Origin: JAZDFC01 sp043808235
GTDB lineage: Bacteria; Bacteroidota; Ignavibacteria; Ignavibacteriales; Melioribacteraceae
Direction: 5' to 3'
Length of the DNA: 64,000 nucleotides
NCBI GenBank assembly: GCA_043808235.1
Contig: JAZDFC010000095.1
Location: 1-64,000 of the forward strand
Under the pieces are notes generated by a model. The model was given only the letters and a program-made list of their open reading frames with translations. It searched no databases and had not been told where the DNA came from. Positions 56,708 to 64,000 of the stretch are shown here, piece by piece. The translations under genes and the position numbers were made by a program. The first letter of the stretch is position 1. Each line of letters begins with the position of its first letter.

Positions 56708-57715
56708 ATGGTACCTCGCAAATTAAACGGTTACATTTTTGCGTGCATAATATTTTTTAGTTTCACATTCGCCATTCTTGCACAAAGCGATCCTCAATCG
56801 AAGTTGACTGAAGCTGAGAATTATTATAAATCAGCTCAGTTTGATGAGGCGATTGAAATACTGAATCAGTTATCGTATGACGAAAGTATGGATATCGAAA
56901 TTAGAAAGGATGCACTGAGATTTTTAGGAAGAGCCTGTACCGCCAAGGGACAGTTAGATAAGGCGAAAGAAGCATTGATAAAATTGTTGGAACTTGAGCC
57001 GCCGATGGTCATATTCAATCCGGATTATGAATCACCGCCATTTATGCGAGTTTATTATGATTCCAGGAAAACTCGCACCGGTTCTTATGAAATTGAGCGA
57101 CCGGATCCCGGAATGAAGACCATGGCTATCATTGATTTCATGAATAGCTCTGTCGATGAAAAAGAAAGATTCGATCCGATGGAAAAGGGATTTGCCGATT
57201 TACTGATCCATAGATTGAACAATGCAACTAATTTAAAAGTCGTTGAACGCGAACGGATCAACTGGCTGTTAAATGAAATTGAGATACAGGATAAGTACAG
57301 CATGGAAGGCGCGGTTAGAATCGGAAAAATGCTCGGCGCTCAAACGGTATTAATCGGCAGCTTCATAATATTCAACGATGAAATTTGGCTTGGCGCCCGC
57401 TTGGTAAAAGTTGAAACAGGCGAGATACTGCTTACCGATGAAATTAAAGGCGACATCGATGAGTTCTTCGATCTTGCCGCGCAATTGAGCGAGAAAATTG
57501 CTGTTAAGATTGGCGAAACAATTACTTCGCCCGAAACTGCCGTATCTACAGAAACTAAGCAGCTTGACGCAATTCTCTCTTACTCGAAAGGATTGAGCTA
57601 CCTTGAGAAAGGCGATTACCAGAATGCGTATCAAATGTTTACGGAAGCTTTGCAGCACGATCCGACTTACGAAATAGCCAGGATAAAAGCCGAGAGCATT
57701 AAACCGTACTTGTGA
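56708..57715 (+). CDS. CsgG-like / TPR periplasmic protein
   Basis: A protein of about 335 residues with a signal peptide (IFACIIFFSFTFAILAQS). An N-terminal tetratricopeptide region (about 30-105) is followed by a CsgG-type domain (about 130-280: MAIIDFMNSSVDEKERFD, LKVVERERINWLLNEIEIQD, LGAQTVLIGSFIIFNDEIWL, VKVETGEILLTDEIKGDIDE). A TPR-like tail lies at about 290-335. The CsgG family includes assembly-channel proteins, but here there is no curli operon. I chose the ATG at 56708, with GGGAGG seven bases upstream, rather than 56693. It may be a stress-linked or envelope-linked protein of the T6SS locus; the role is unknown. Confidence 0.75.
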   Translation: MVPRKLNGYIFACIIFFSFTFAILAQSDPQSKLTEAENYYKSAQFDEAIEILNQLSYDESMDIEIRKDALRFLGRACTAKGQLDKAKEALIKLLELEPPMVIFNPDYESPPFMRVYYDSRKTRTGSYEIERPDPGMKTMAIIDFMNSSVDEKERFDPMEKGFADLLIHRLNNATNLKVVERERINWLLNEIEIQDKYSMEGAVRIGKMLGAQTVLIGSFIIFNDEIWLGARLVKVETGEILLTDEIKGDIDEFFDLAAQLSEKIAVKIGETITSPETAVSTETKQLDAILSYSKGLSYLEKGDYQNAYQMFTEALQHDPTYEIARIKAESIKPYL

Positions 57716-57724
57716 TAAACGAAG

Positions 57725-57810
57725 GCTAAGGAGAATAAGAATAAACTTATAGTAGATGAACTCTCCAACTTTTATTCTTATTCTTTTTCTTACTCATAAT
57801 CTTACTCTGT
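57725..57810. repeat. AGAATAAG-word hairpin between the CsgG-like genes
   Basis: The left arm GGAGAATAAGAATAAA (about 57730-57745) and the right arm TTTATTCTTATTCTTTTT (about 57770-57787) are near reverse complements. Same words as the single arm at 36384-36410. No coding frame. Confidence 0.6.
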
Positions 57811-57870
57811 AAGTATCATGGTTAAGATGTATGCAAAGAATATCATCAATCAAAAAATCAGAATACAATC

Positions 57871-59157
57871 ATGAATAAAATAATTTTATTTATTGCTTTA
57901 GTGTTTCTTTATTCCTGTTCCTCCCAACAAATCTTTGAAGATCCTGCCGCCCATCAGGATGAAATCCAGTCATTGGAAAATAAAATTGACTTCGACTCCA
58001 GCAACTCTAATGCAATAAAAGATCTGGCTTTGATCCTGGTAAGGACAAAACAGAGCGCGAAAGCCGAAAGCGTTTTACTCAAAGCGCTGGAAAGATTTCC
58101 GGGCGATCCGGAATTGATCTTCCATTTAGGACTGAATTACGAACTGTTGAATGATAAAGCCAGAGCCCTCGAATATTACAAACAATATCCCGCAGTCCCA
58201 TCGGATTCTCCTTATAAAGAATTAATGTACGGAAGGTATTTGTATCTCAGTCGTGAAGTTGCTTATGCCGAAATTAAAGAAATGGTTAAGCAGGAGCAGA
58301 GTATAAGTCAAACTAAATTATCCAAAGATACACTCGCTGTATTTCCGTTGAAGTATTTGGGACCACAGGATAATTACAGCCCGCTCGGACGTGGTTTTAG
58401 CGAAATGATAAGTATGGATCTCGCTAAAGTGGATAAGTTAACGGTATTGGAGAGAGTTCGTCTTCAGGCGATTATGGATGAATTGAAACTCGGGCAATCG
58501 CCGCAGATGGATGAATCCACAGCGCCGCGCACCGGGAAAATATTACGGGCTGGACTTGTATATTCAGGCTCATATAATGTCAGCGAAGACGGTCAATTAA
58601 AAGTCGATATCGGGTCGTGGGAAGTTGAAACCGGCAGCGAAAGCGAATGGGTAAGTAAATCGGATGATGTGCATTATCTATTTCAACTCGAAAAGGATTT
58701 GGTCTTCAGGATTATTCAGGATTTAGAGATTGAGCTTACTTCAGAAGAGCGGCAGCAGATAGAATATATACCTACTGAAAATATCGAAGCGTTTCTTGCA
58801 TTCTCACGCGGATTAATTTCCGAAGATGGTGGCATGTTTGGCGAGGCTGCTTCGCATTACCAGGAAGCTGTCAATATCGATCCTCAGTTTAATACTGCAC
58901 GTATAAAATTAGAATCAGTGTCAACATTAAATCTTGGAAGCGGATCAACCGAACAATTTTTAGGAGTATCTTTGGGCTTTCAGCCAGAAACAGAACCCGG
59001 CAAGAATGAATTAGTTGGAAGCAGAATCACTAATTTAAGTAACGCTATACGTTCAAATTTTTTACCGGGAGTCGATAATCGTAAAGGCGCACAAGAAGAA
59101 TCAAACGCTGAAGATTTAGGAACACTTCCCTCTCCCCCGCCACCACCGGGGAGATAG
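57871..59157 (+). CDS. CsgG-like / TPR lipoprotein
   Basis: A 428-residue lipoprotein with leader and lipobox (LFIALVFLYSC), an N-terminal TPR region (about 30-115), and a CsgG-type domain similar to that of the preceding protein (LAVFPLKYLGPQDNYSPLG, LTVLERVRLQAIMDELKLGQ, ILRAGLVYSGSYNVSEDGQL). It then has a TPR-like repeat (ENIEAFLAFSRGLISEDGGM...) and a tail ending in a Pro-rich stretch (PSPPPPPGR). It is a paralogue of 56708-57715, probably a duplicated envelope protein. The function is unknown. Confidence 0.72.
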   Translation: MNKIILFIALVFLYSCSSQQIFEDPAAHQDEIQSLENKIDFDSSNSNAIKDLALILVRTKQSAKAESVLLKALERFPGDPELIFHLGLNYELLNDKARALEYYKQYPAVPSDSPYKELMYGRYLYLSREVAYAEIKEMVKQEQSISQTKLSKDTLAVFPLKYLGPQDNYSPLGRGFSEMISMDLAKVDKLTVLERVRLQAIMDELKLGQSPQMDESTAPRTGKILRAGLVYSGSYNVSEDGQLKVDIGSWEVETGSESEWVSKSDDVHYLFQLEKDLVFRIIQDLEIELTSEERQQIEYIPTENIEAFLAFSRGLISEDGGMFGEAASHYQEAVNIDPQFNTARIKLESVSTLNLGSGSTEQFLGVSLGFQPETEPGKNELVGSRITNLSNAIRSNFLPGVDNRKGAQEESNAEDLGTLPSPPPPPGR

Positions 59158-59190
59158 TAAATGTGCAAAAAGTAATTCATGAGGTTAAAA

Positions 59191-60288
59191 ATGAATAAAG
59201 TTTTTGTCGGGATGATTTTATTGCTTTGGCAGATTGTTTTACCAATGTCTGCGCAACAGTTCCCAACTGACCAAAATAAAGATTTAGTAATATCTATTAT
59301 TCCTGTAATTCAAGCATGGAAAATAAAAAGCGAATCTGATTTTTCACAGCTCAGCAGTTATCTAAATATTAATTATAATTTCTTGCGATATACAAAATTG
59401 ACTATTAATGGAGCGTTTGCATCAACAACCGGAGACGTTGAAAAGTTAAATGGATTTTCTGATTCTCAAATTGCACTAAGTCAAAAGTTTGACAAATTGA
59501 ATTTGGTTTTAGATGCCGGTGTAAATATACCAAGCGGTAAAACAAAATTGAATGATGAAGAATTTTCAACATCAAAATTGATTGGCCAGGATTTCTTTAA
59601 TATGCGCGTATCAAATTACGGGCAAGGATTGAACTTATATTTCGGAGGTCTCTGGGCATTTTCAGCAAGTGATAATGTAGTACTTGGATTAGGCACTTCG
59701 TATCAAATAAGAGGAGAATATGAACCATATCAGGACGACAGCTCAACCTACAAACCTTCCGATGAATTGCTCATTACTGCTGGTGCTGATTTTCAACTTG
59801 GCAAAGACAATGCGCTAACGACAGATATTACAGCAATATTTTACGGCAGCGATAAAATCAACGATGAAGCTTTATTTGATTCGGGAGATCGAATAGTAAT
59901 TACAACATTATACAAACAATTTTTCGGACTAAGTACATTATATATTCTCGCAGGATACCGCCACCAGATGTTGAGTCATTTTAATGAAGATTATATAACG
60001 ATAGAAGATGAGAAAGTGAATCCCGACAACATCTTTGTACTTGTTCAGTACATTCAACACCTATCAAAATTTATTTCTCTCGGATTTTCTCTTAAAGGAA
60101 ACTTTTATGAATCAACACCTTCCGAATATTCGGGCTATAATATTTTCGAATACGGATTGAGCCCAATTTTTAGTCTTTCAAAAAATATTCAACTCCCCTT
60201 CACTTTCAAATTCATTAGCGGTTCAACCGAAGACAAACCGAACATATTAGGATACGAAGCGGGTTTCGCACTAAAGTTTTTATTTTAA
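59191..60288 (+). CDS. Outer-membrane beta-barrel protein
   Basis: A protein of about 365 residues with a signal peptide (VGMILLLWQIVLPMSAQ), then alternating amphipathic strands with aromatic belts (SSYLNINYNFLRYTKLTINGAF; LGLGTSYQIRGEY; LSTLYILAGYRHQML) and a C-terminal strand ending in F (LGYEAGFALKFLF), as for transport-type beta-barrels. It lacks any TonB plug. I chose the ATG at 59191, with GAGG upstream, over 59179. It follows the two CsgG-like genes by 33 bp, so the three may be cotranscribed. Confidence 0.75.
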   Translation: MNKVFVGMILLLWQIVLPMSAQQFPTDQNKDLVISIIPVIQAWKIKSESDFSQLSSYLNINYNFLRYTKLTINGAFASTTGDVEKLNGFSDSQIALSQKFDKLNLVLDAGVNIPSGKTKLNDEEFSTSKLIGQDFFNMRVSNYGQGLNLYFGGLWAFSASDNVVLGLGTSYQIRGEYEPYQDDSSTYKPSDELLITAGADFQLGKDNALTTDITAIFYGSDKINDEALFDSGDRIVITTLYKQFFGLSTLYILAGYRHQMLSHFNEDYITIEDEKVNPDNIFVLVQYIQHLSKFISLGFSLKGNFYESTPSEYSGYNIFEYGLSPIFSLSKNIQLPFTFKFISGSTEDKPNILGYEAGFALKFLF

Positions 60289-60349
60289 CTCTCTGCCACT
60301 CTACTCGTATCATAGAAACACTTTTTATTATTAAGACAAGGAATCAAAA

Positions 60350-63300
60350 ATGCACATAAGAAGTTATGTTCTTTTTGCACTTGTTATCATTTCATGCTCA
60401 ATAGTGAACGCCCAGACCTTTTCGTTTGATGATGGAACGTTGCAGGACTGGAGTTTATTGGGACCATACGATGATCTTGGTTATGGACCATATTTTTCAA
60501 ATTTCTCTCCAATGGAATGGTCAGATAATACAAATTACCCGTATCCAGTATGGAGTGATAGTATCGATGATTACCATGGATCGGCATCATTCGGAATTTA
60601 TGGCCCGCATGGAATAACCGGGTCCCCAGGTACTTATTGGATAATGCATATGATATCGCCTCTTGTTTCAGAAGAAACCGATTGGCAATGGTCGGATGGA
60701 TTTACGGTAAAGTGTACGCATACAATGGGATTACAAATGGCTTTGCCAATATGGGCTCAACTCGGCGTTACAGTACTCGATATCGACTCAAACAAGGTGC
60801 GTAAATTCGTTAACGGAGTAGCAGAGTATATTCAACCGACAAGATGGGATACTCTTCAATTTAACTGGTCGGATATTCCAAGTTTCCCCCAAAATTACAT
60901 TATTCAAAGAATTTCAGTACTCGTTTGGGGAAAGTTGGATCTATATTATTACGGAAATGTCTTTTTAGATGATGTTACTCCGATAATTGGCAATAGAATT
61001 AAAGTGACCTCTCCCAACGGTGGTGAAATTTGGCAATCAAATACAAACCAGACTATAACTTGGAATACACTCGATGTTAGGGAGGTTAATATAGAATACT
61101 CAACTGACAGCGGTCAGAGTTGGTATGCAATTGCAACCTCTGTACCGGCAGAATTGAGAGCATTTACATTTCTTCTTCCAAACGTGTCTTCTAATACTTG
61201 TCTTGTAAGAATAACAGATTCATCGAATCCGAAATTGTACGATATAAGCGACAGCTTTTTTTCAATCACTATCTCTCAATCAATATTAATTCAAAATCCA
61301 AATTCAGGTTCAGTCTGGTTAACTGGTCAGCAGAATTTTATAAAATGGACGGATAATATTACTGAGAAAGTTTTGATTGAACTTAATTTAGCATCTACTC
61401 TCGTGAAGACTATTACATCAAGCACTGAGAGCGATGGTAATTACTCCTGGGTCGTTCCATCGGATTTGACCCCGGGGAGAGGTTATAGAATAAAAATTAC
61501 AAGTACAGTCAACAGCAATATCACTAATTTCAGTAAGAGTTTTAGTATCGAGTTAGCACCGTATATTAATATTACTTCTCCTTCGGCTTCCACTTTATGG
61601 GAAATGGAAACAACTCAACTTATTTCATGGGACGACAATATTGCTGAAAGTGTAAAAATCGATTTGTTTAAGGAAGGTATATACAACTCAAGTATTGTGG
61701 ATTCGACAGCAAGTGATGGTAGTTTTTCATACAACATTCCATCAAACCTGTCCCCTGGAACCGACTACCAGGTTAGAATTATCAGCACAACGAATCCACA
61801 AGCAGAAGACTTTAGCGAAAATTTTTCAGTTGCTTTGGGTCCATTTATTACAATAATGTCCCCCACTCCTTCAACGGTTTGGTACATTGGAGAGAATCAA
61901 AATATTTTGTGGGATGATAACATCTCTGAAGCAGTGCGAATAGATTTTTTTAAGGGAGGCGCATATCTCTCAACTATTATAGGTTCAACAGAAAGCGACG
62001 GTAGTTATTCATTTGATATTCCGCTTAACCTTGGGATAGGTTCTGATTATCAAATCAGAATTGCCAGTACTACAAATCAAAAGATTGAAGACTACAGCGA
62101 GAATTTTCAAATAACTATGCTGCCCCCTGTAGCCGAATTCGAAGGTGCGCCGAGATTTGGTGCGGACACACTTACTGTTCAATTTAATGATTTGTCAACC
62201 GGACAAATTGTTAGCCGTTATTGGGACTTTGGCGACGGTGGAACAAGTACAGAAACAAATCCGGTTCATTTCTACGGGGCAATCGGTTCATATACAGTTT
62301 CATTAACTGTAACGGGGCCCGGTGGATCGGATACAAAGAGGCAAACAAATTATATAAATGTTGCGGCATTTTCTGTTTCCATACCCAATGAAAATTATGT
62401 AGGTTTGAGTATTCCATTAACGGTTGGATTTCCAACAGATTTTAATCCAACGGTCAGTAAAGTTTATTATAGGCGCGGCGGTGAATCAAACTTTATTTCG
62501 AACAACTTAACACGAAGCGGAAATTTATTACTCGGTGCAATTGCTACTGAATTTGTAACAATTAGAGGTATCGAGTTTTACATCACCATTTCTGACGGAC
62601 AAAATAGCTTTACTTACCCGGCGACAAATCCTCAAATTCAACCGGCAATAATCCGGATTCGGGCTCAGAATATGACGGCTCAGAAGAATTTGTCCAATCA
62701 AAAATATCAAATGATCTCTATTCCTCTTGAATTATCGGATCCAGGTTTCATTCCCGTTTTAGGCGATGACTTTGGAAATTATGATGTAAATAATTGGAGA
62801 GTTTTCCGTTACCAACCATCTATCTTCGATTATCTCGAATATCCAAACATTGAGACCGGACTTGTTCCAGGTGCAGCTTTTTGGCTCATTGCACGAGATG
62901 CAGCTTCGTTTGATGTTGACAATGCTATTTCTCTCGAAACAACAAATGCATATCCAGTCACTTTACAACCCGGTTGGAATCAAGTTGCAAATCCCTTTCC
63001 CTTCCCGGTATCGTGGTCAAGCATCGGTAATATGCAAATTCTTAATCAAGCCCCGGTTTACTGGAATGCGAATGATGAGGCTTATAAATATAATCAAACT
63101 ACCATTCAACCATGGGAAGGATATTTTGTTTACAATGATCCTTCGAATGGGACATTTGAAATTTATTTTCCGCCAAAGGAAAGTGTTGGTTTCCAAAAGT
63201 CCGGAGAGGTTATTTACTCCACTGTGGAAAACGAATTTGTCATACAATTAAGCGCTTGTGGAATTAAATCCGGTGAAAAAGATACGTACAATTTTATTGG

Positions 63301-63949
63301 AATGCTTGAATCAGCAAAAGATGATTTAGATATCAAGGATTTTTTAGAGGCTCCCTCGATAAAAAATGTTACTCAACTTAGTATCATAAGGGATAAACAA
63401 AAATTCGCCGGTAATTTTGTTTCGACCTCGGACGAAGGAATTTACTGGGATCTGGAATTAAAGACTATTTACGATGATGATGTGGAATTGAACATTGAAT
63501 ATATTTCACAGTTACCTGCGGGATTTAAAATTTATTTAGTCGATCAGAATGAACAGAAAATCCTTCCATTATTTGATTCCTCGGTTCATATTAGTTCATC
63601 AAATGATGAGATTCGATACTTACGAATAATTATCGGAACTAACGAATACGCAGAAAAATTTACAACGGGATTTACCCCCATGATTGAAAAATTTGAACTC
63701 AGCCAAAATTATCCGAATCCTTTTAATCCGGAAACAGTAATCAGTTATCAGTTACCAGTTATCAGTAATGTACAATTAAAAGTATACGACATTCTCGGGA
63801 ATGAAGTAGCAACACTGGTTAATAAAACACAAGAGCCGGGCGTTTACGAAGTTGAATTTGACGGAAGCAGTTTTGCAAGCGGCGTTTATTTCTATCAGAT
63901 TAAAGCCGGTAATTTCATTGAGACAAAGAAGATGATTCTTCTTGAATAA
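60350..63949 (+). CDS. Large secreted multidomain protein with Por/type IX sorting domain
   Basis: A 1199-residue protein with signal peptide (YVLFALVIISCSIVNAQ). An N-terminal jelly-roll-like region (about 22-210) is followed by four repeats of the Kre9/Knh1-like domain (about 216-310, 312-400, 404-495 and 500-590, marked by SPxxxxxWxxxxxxxIxWxD and PSNLxPGxxYxxRIxST). Then come a PKD domain (about 593-680, RYWDFGDGGTSTETNPVHFY), a long beta-rich stretch, and the C-terminal sorting domain (last about 85 residues, LSQNYPNPFNPETVISYQLP). Proteins of this type are exported by the type IX system and anchored to the surface. Its function is unknown; it may be an adhesin or cell-surface structural protein. 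Confidence 0.88.
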   Translation: MHIRSYVLFALVIISCSIVNAQTFSFDDGTLQDWSLLGPYDDLGYGPYFSNFSPMEWSDNTNYPYPVWSDSIDDYHGSASFGIYGPHGITGSPGTYWIMHMISPLVSEETDWQWSDGFTVKCTHTMGLQMALPIWAQLGVTVLDIDSNKVRKFVNGVAEYIQPTRWDTLQFNWSDIPSFPQNYIIQRISVLVWGKLDLYYYGNVFLDDVTPIIGNRIKVTSPNGGEIWQSNTNQTITWNTLDVREVNIEYSTDSGQSWYAIATSVPAELRAFTFLLPNVSSNTCLVRITDSSNPKLYDISDSFFSITISQSILIQNPNSGSVWLTGQQNFIKWTDNITEKVLIELNLASTLVKTITSSTESDGNYSWVVPSDLTPGRGYRIKITSTVNSNITNFSKSFSIELAPYINITSPSASTLWEMETTQLISWDDNIAESVKIDLFKEGIYNSSIVDSTASDGSFSYNIPSNLSPGTDYQVRIISTTNPQAEDFSENFSVALGPFITIMSPTPSTVWYIGENQNILWDDNISEAVRIDFFKGGAYLSTIIGSTESDGSYSFDIPLNLGIGSDYQIRIASTTNQKIEDYSENFQITMLPPVAEFEGAPRFGADTLTVQFNDLSTGQIVSRYWDFGDGGTSTETNPVHFYGAIGSYTVSLTVTGPGGSDTKRQTNYINVAAFSVSIPNENYVGLSIPLTVGFPTDFNPTVSKVYYRRGGESNFISNNLTRSGNLLLGAIATEFVTIRGIEFYITISDGQNSFTYPATNPQIQPAIIRIRAQNMTAQKNLSNQKYQMISIPLELSDPGFIPVLGDDFGNYDVNNWRVFRYQPSIFDYLEYPNIETGLVPGAAFWLIARDAASFDVDNAISLETTNAYPVTLQPGWNQVANPFPFPVSWSSIGNMQILNQAPVYWNANDEAYKYNQTTIQPWEGYFVYNDPSNGTFEIYFPPKESVGFQKSGEVIYSTVENEFVIQLSACGIKSGEKDTYNFIGMLESAKDDLDIKDFLEAPSIKNVTQLSIIRDKQKFAGNFVSTSDEGIYWDLELKTIYDDDVELNIEYISQLPAGFKIYLVDQNEQKILPLFDSSVHISSSNDEIRYLRIIIGTNEYAEKFTTGFTPMIEKFELSQNYPNPFNPETVISYQLPVISNVQLKVYDILGNEVATLVNKTQEPGVYEVEFDGSSFASGVYFYQIKAGNFIETKKMILLE

Positions 63950-63979
63950 TTTTTGGATTGATAGGAATTGAAAAATTGA

Positions 63980-64000
63980 AGGGAGGTTTGATGCTTCCCT
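63980..64000 (+). terminator. Possible terminator, cut by window end
   Basis: AGGGAGG (63980-63986) pairs with CTTCCCT (63994-64000) with one G-T pair, about 30 bases after the stop of the last gene. The window ends before any T-run can be seen. Confidence 0.4.

Overview
The window looks like chromosomal DNA of a Bacteroidota/FCB-group bacterium, most likely of the Ignavibacteria type. The evidence is as follows. The last gene ends in a Por-secretion (type IX) sorting domain with the YPNPFNP motif. TonB-dependent receptors carry an N-terminal carboxypeptidase-regulatory domain and are paired with DUF4249 lipoproteins. Several upstream regions contain a Bacteroidota-like TAnnTTTG box, and many genes lack a clear Shine-Dalgarno sequence. 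No phylogeny could be run, so the placement is inference.

Left part (1-18.5 kb, nearly all on the minus strand): a LysE-family exporter; a three-gene RND efflux operon (TolC-like, membrane fusion protein, pump); a six-gene block that is an evident duplication (TonB receptor, DUF4249 lipoprotein and PEGA/propeller lipoprotein, twice); and an AMP-forming acetyl-CoA synthetase. A plus-strand tRNA-Ser(GCU) with its own terminator marks the switch in gene direction, followed by about 650 bp with no convincing gene.

Central part (19.5-39 kb, plus strand): a type VI secretion system core. The order is FHA protein (TagH), TssJ, TssK, TssL, TssM, TagF, TssA, TssB, TssC, Hcp, TssE, TssF, TssG, ClpV. 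With VgrG just downstream, all thirteen TssA-M core components are present. Because it has TssJ-L-M, TagF, ClpV and an FHA/kinase/phosphatase module, it resembles the proteobacterial-type T6SSi rather than the T6SSiii usual for Bacteroidota.

Right part (39-56.4 kb): VgrG; a PAAR protein with a long C-terminal extension; a 1087-residue OmpA-like/zinc-metallopeptidase protein (HEMGH); a beta-propeller protein; two small proteins that share an adaptor-like domain with the PAAR protein; an 882-residue zinc-ribbon/peptidoglycan-binding/lysozyme-like protein; a DUF1795 (Eag-like) chaperone; an FHA-TM-lytic transglycosylase fusion; a PP2C phosphatase; and a PEGA-bearing Ser/Thr kinase. These are probably the tip, cargo, wall-processing and phospho-regulation parts of the machine. 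The end (56.4-64 kb) holds two CsgG-like/TPR proteins, an outer-membrane barrel and a large secreted multidomain protein.

The spacers in the T6SS region are unusual. Almost every gap above about 80 bp holds a palindromic or hairpin-forming repeat from one of several families. These include ten REP-like GTCCC...GGGAC units with compensatory base changes, and long imperfect hairpins made of degenerate repeated words. One of these words also occurs in frame in the sorting domain of the last gene.
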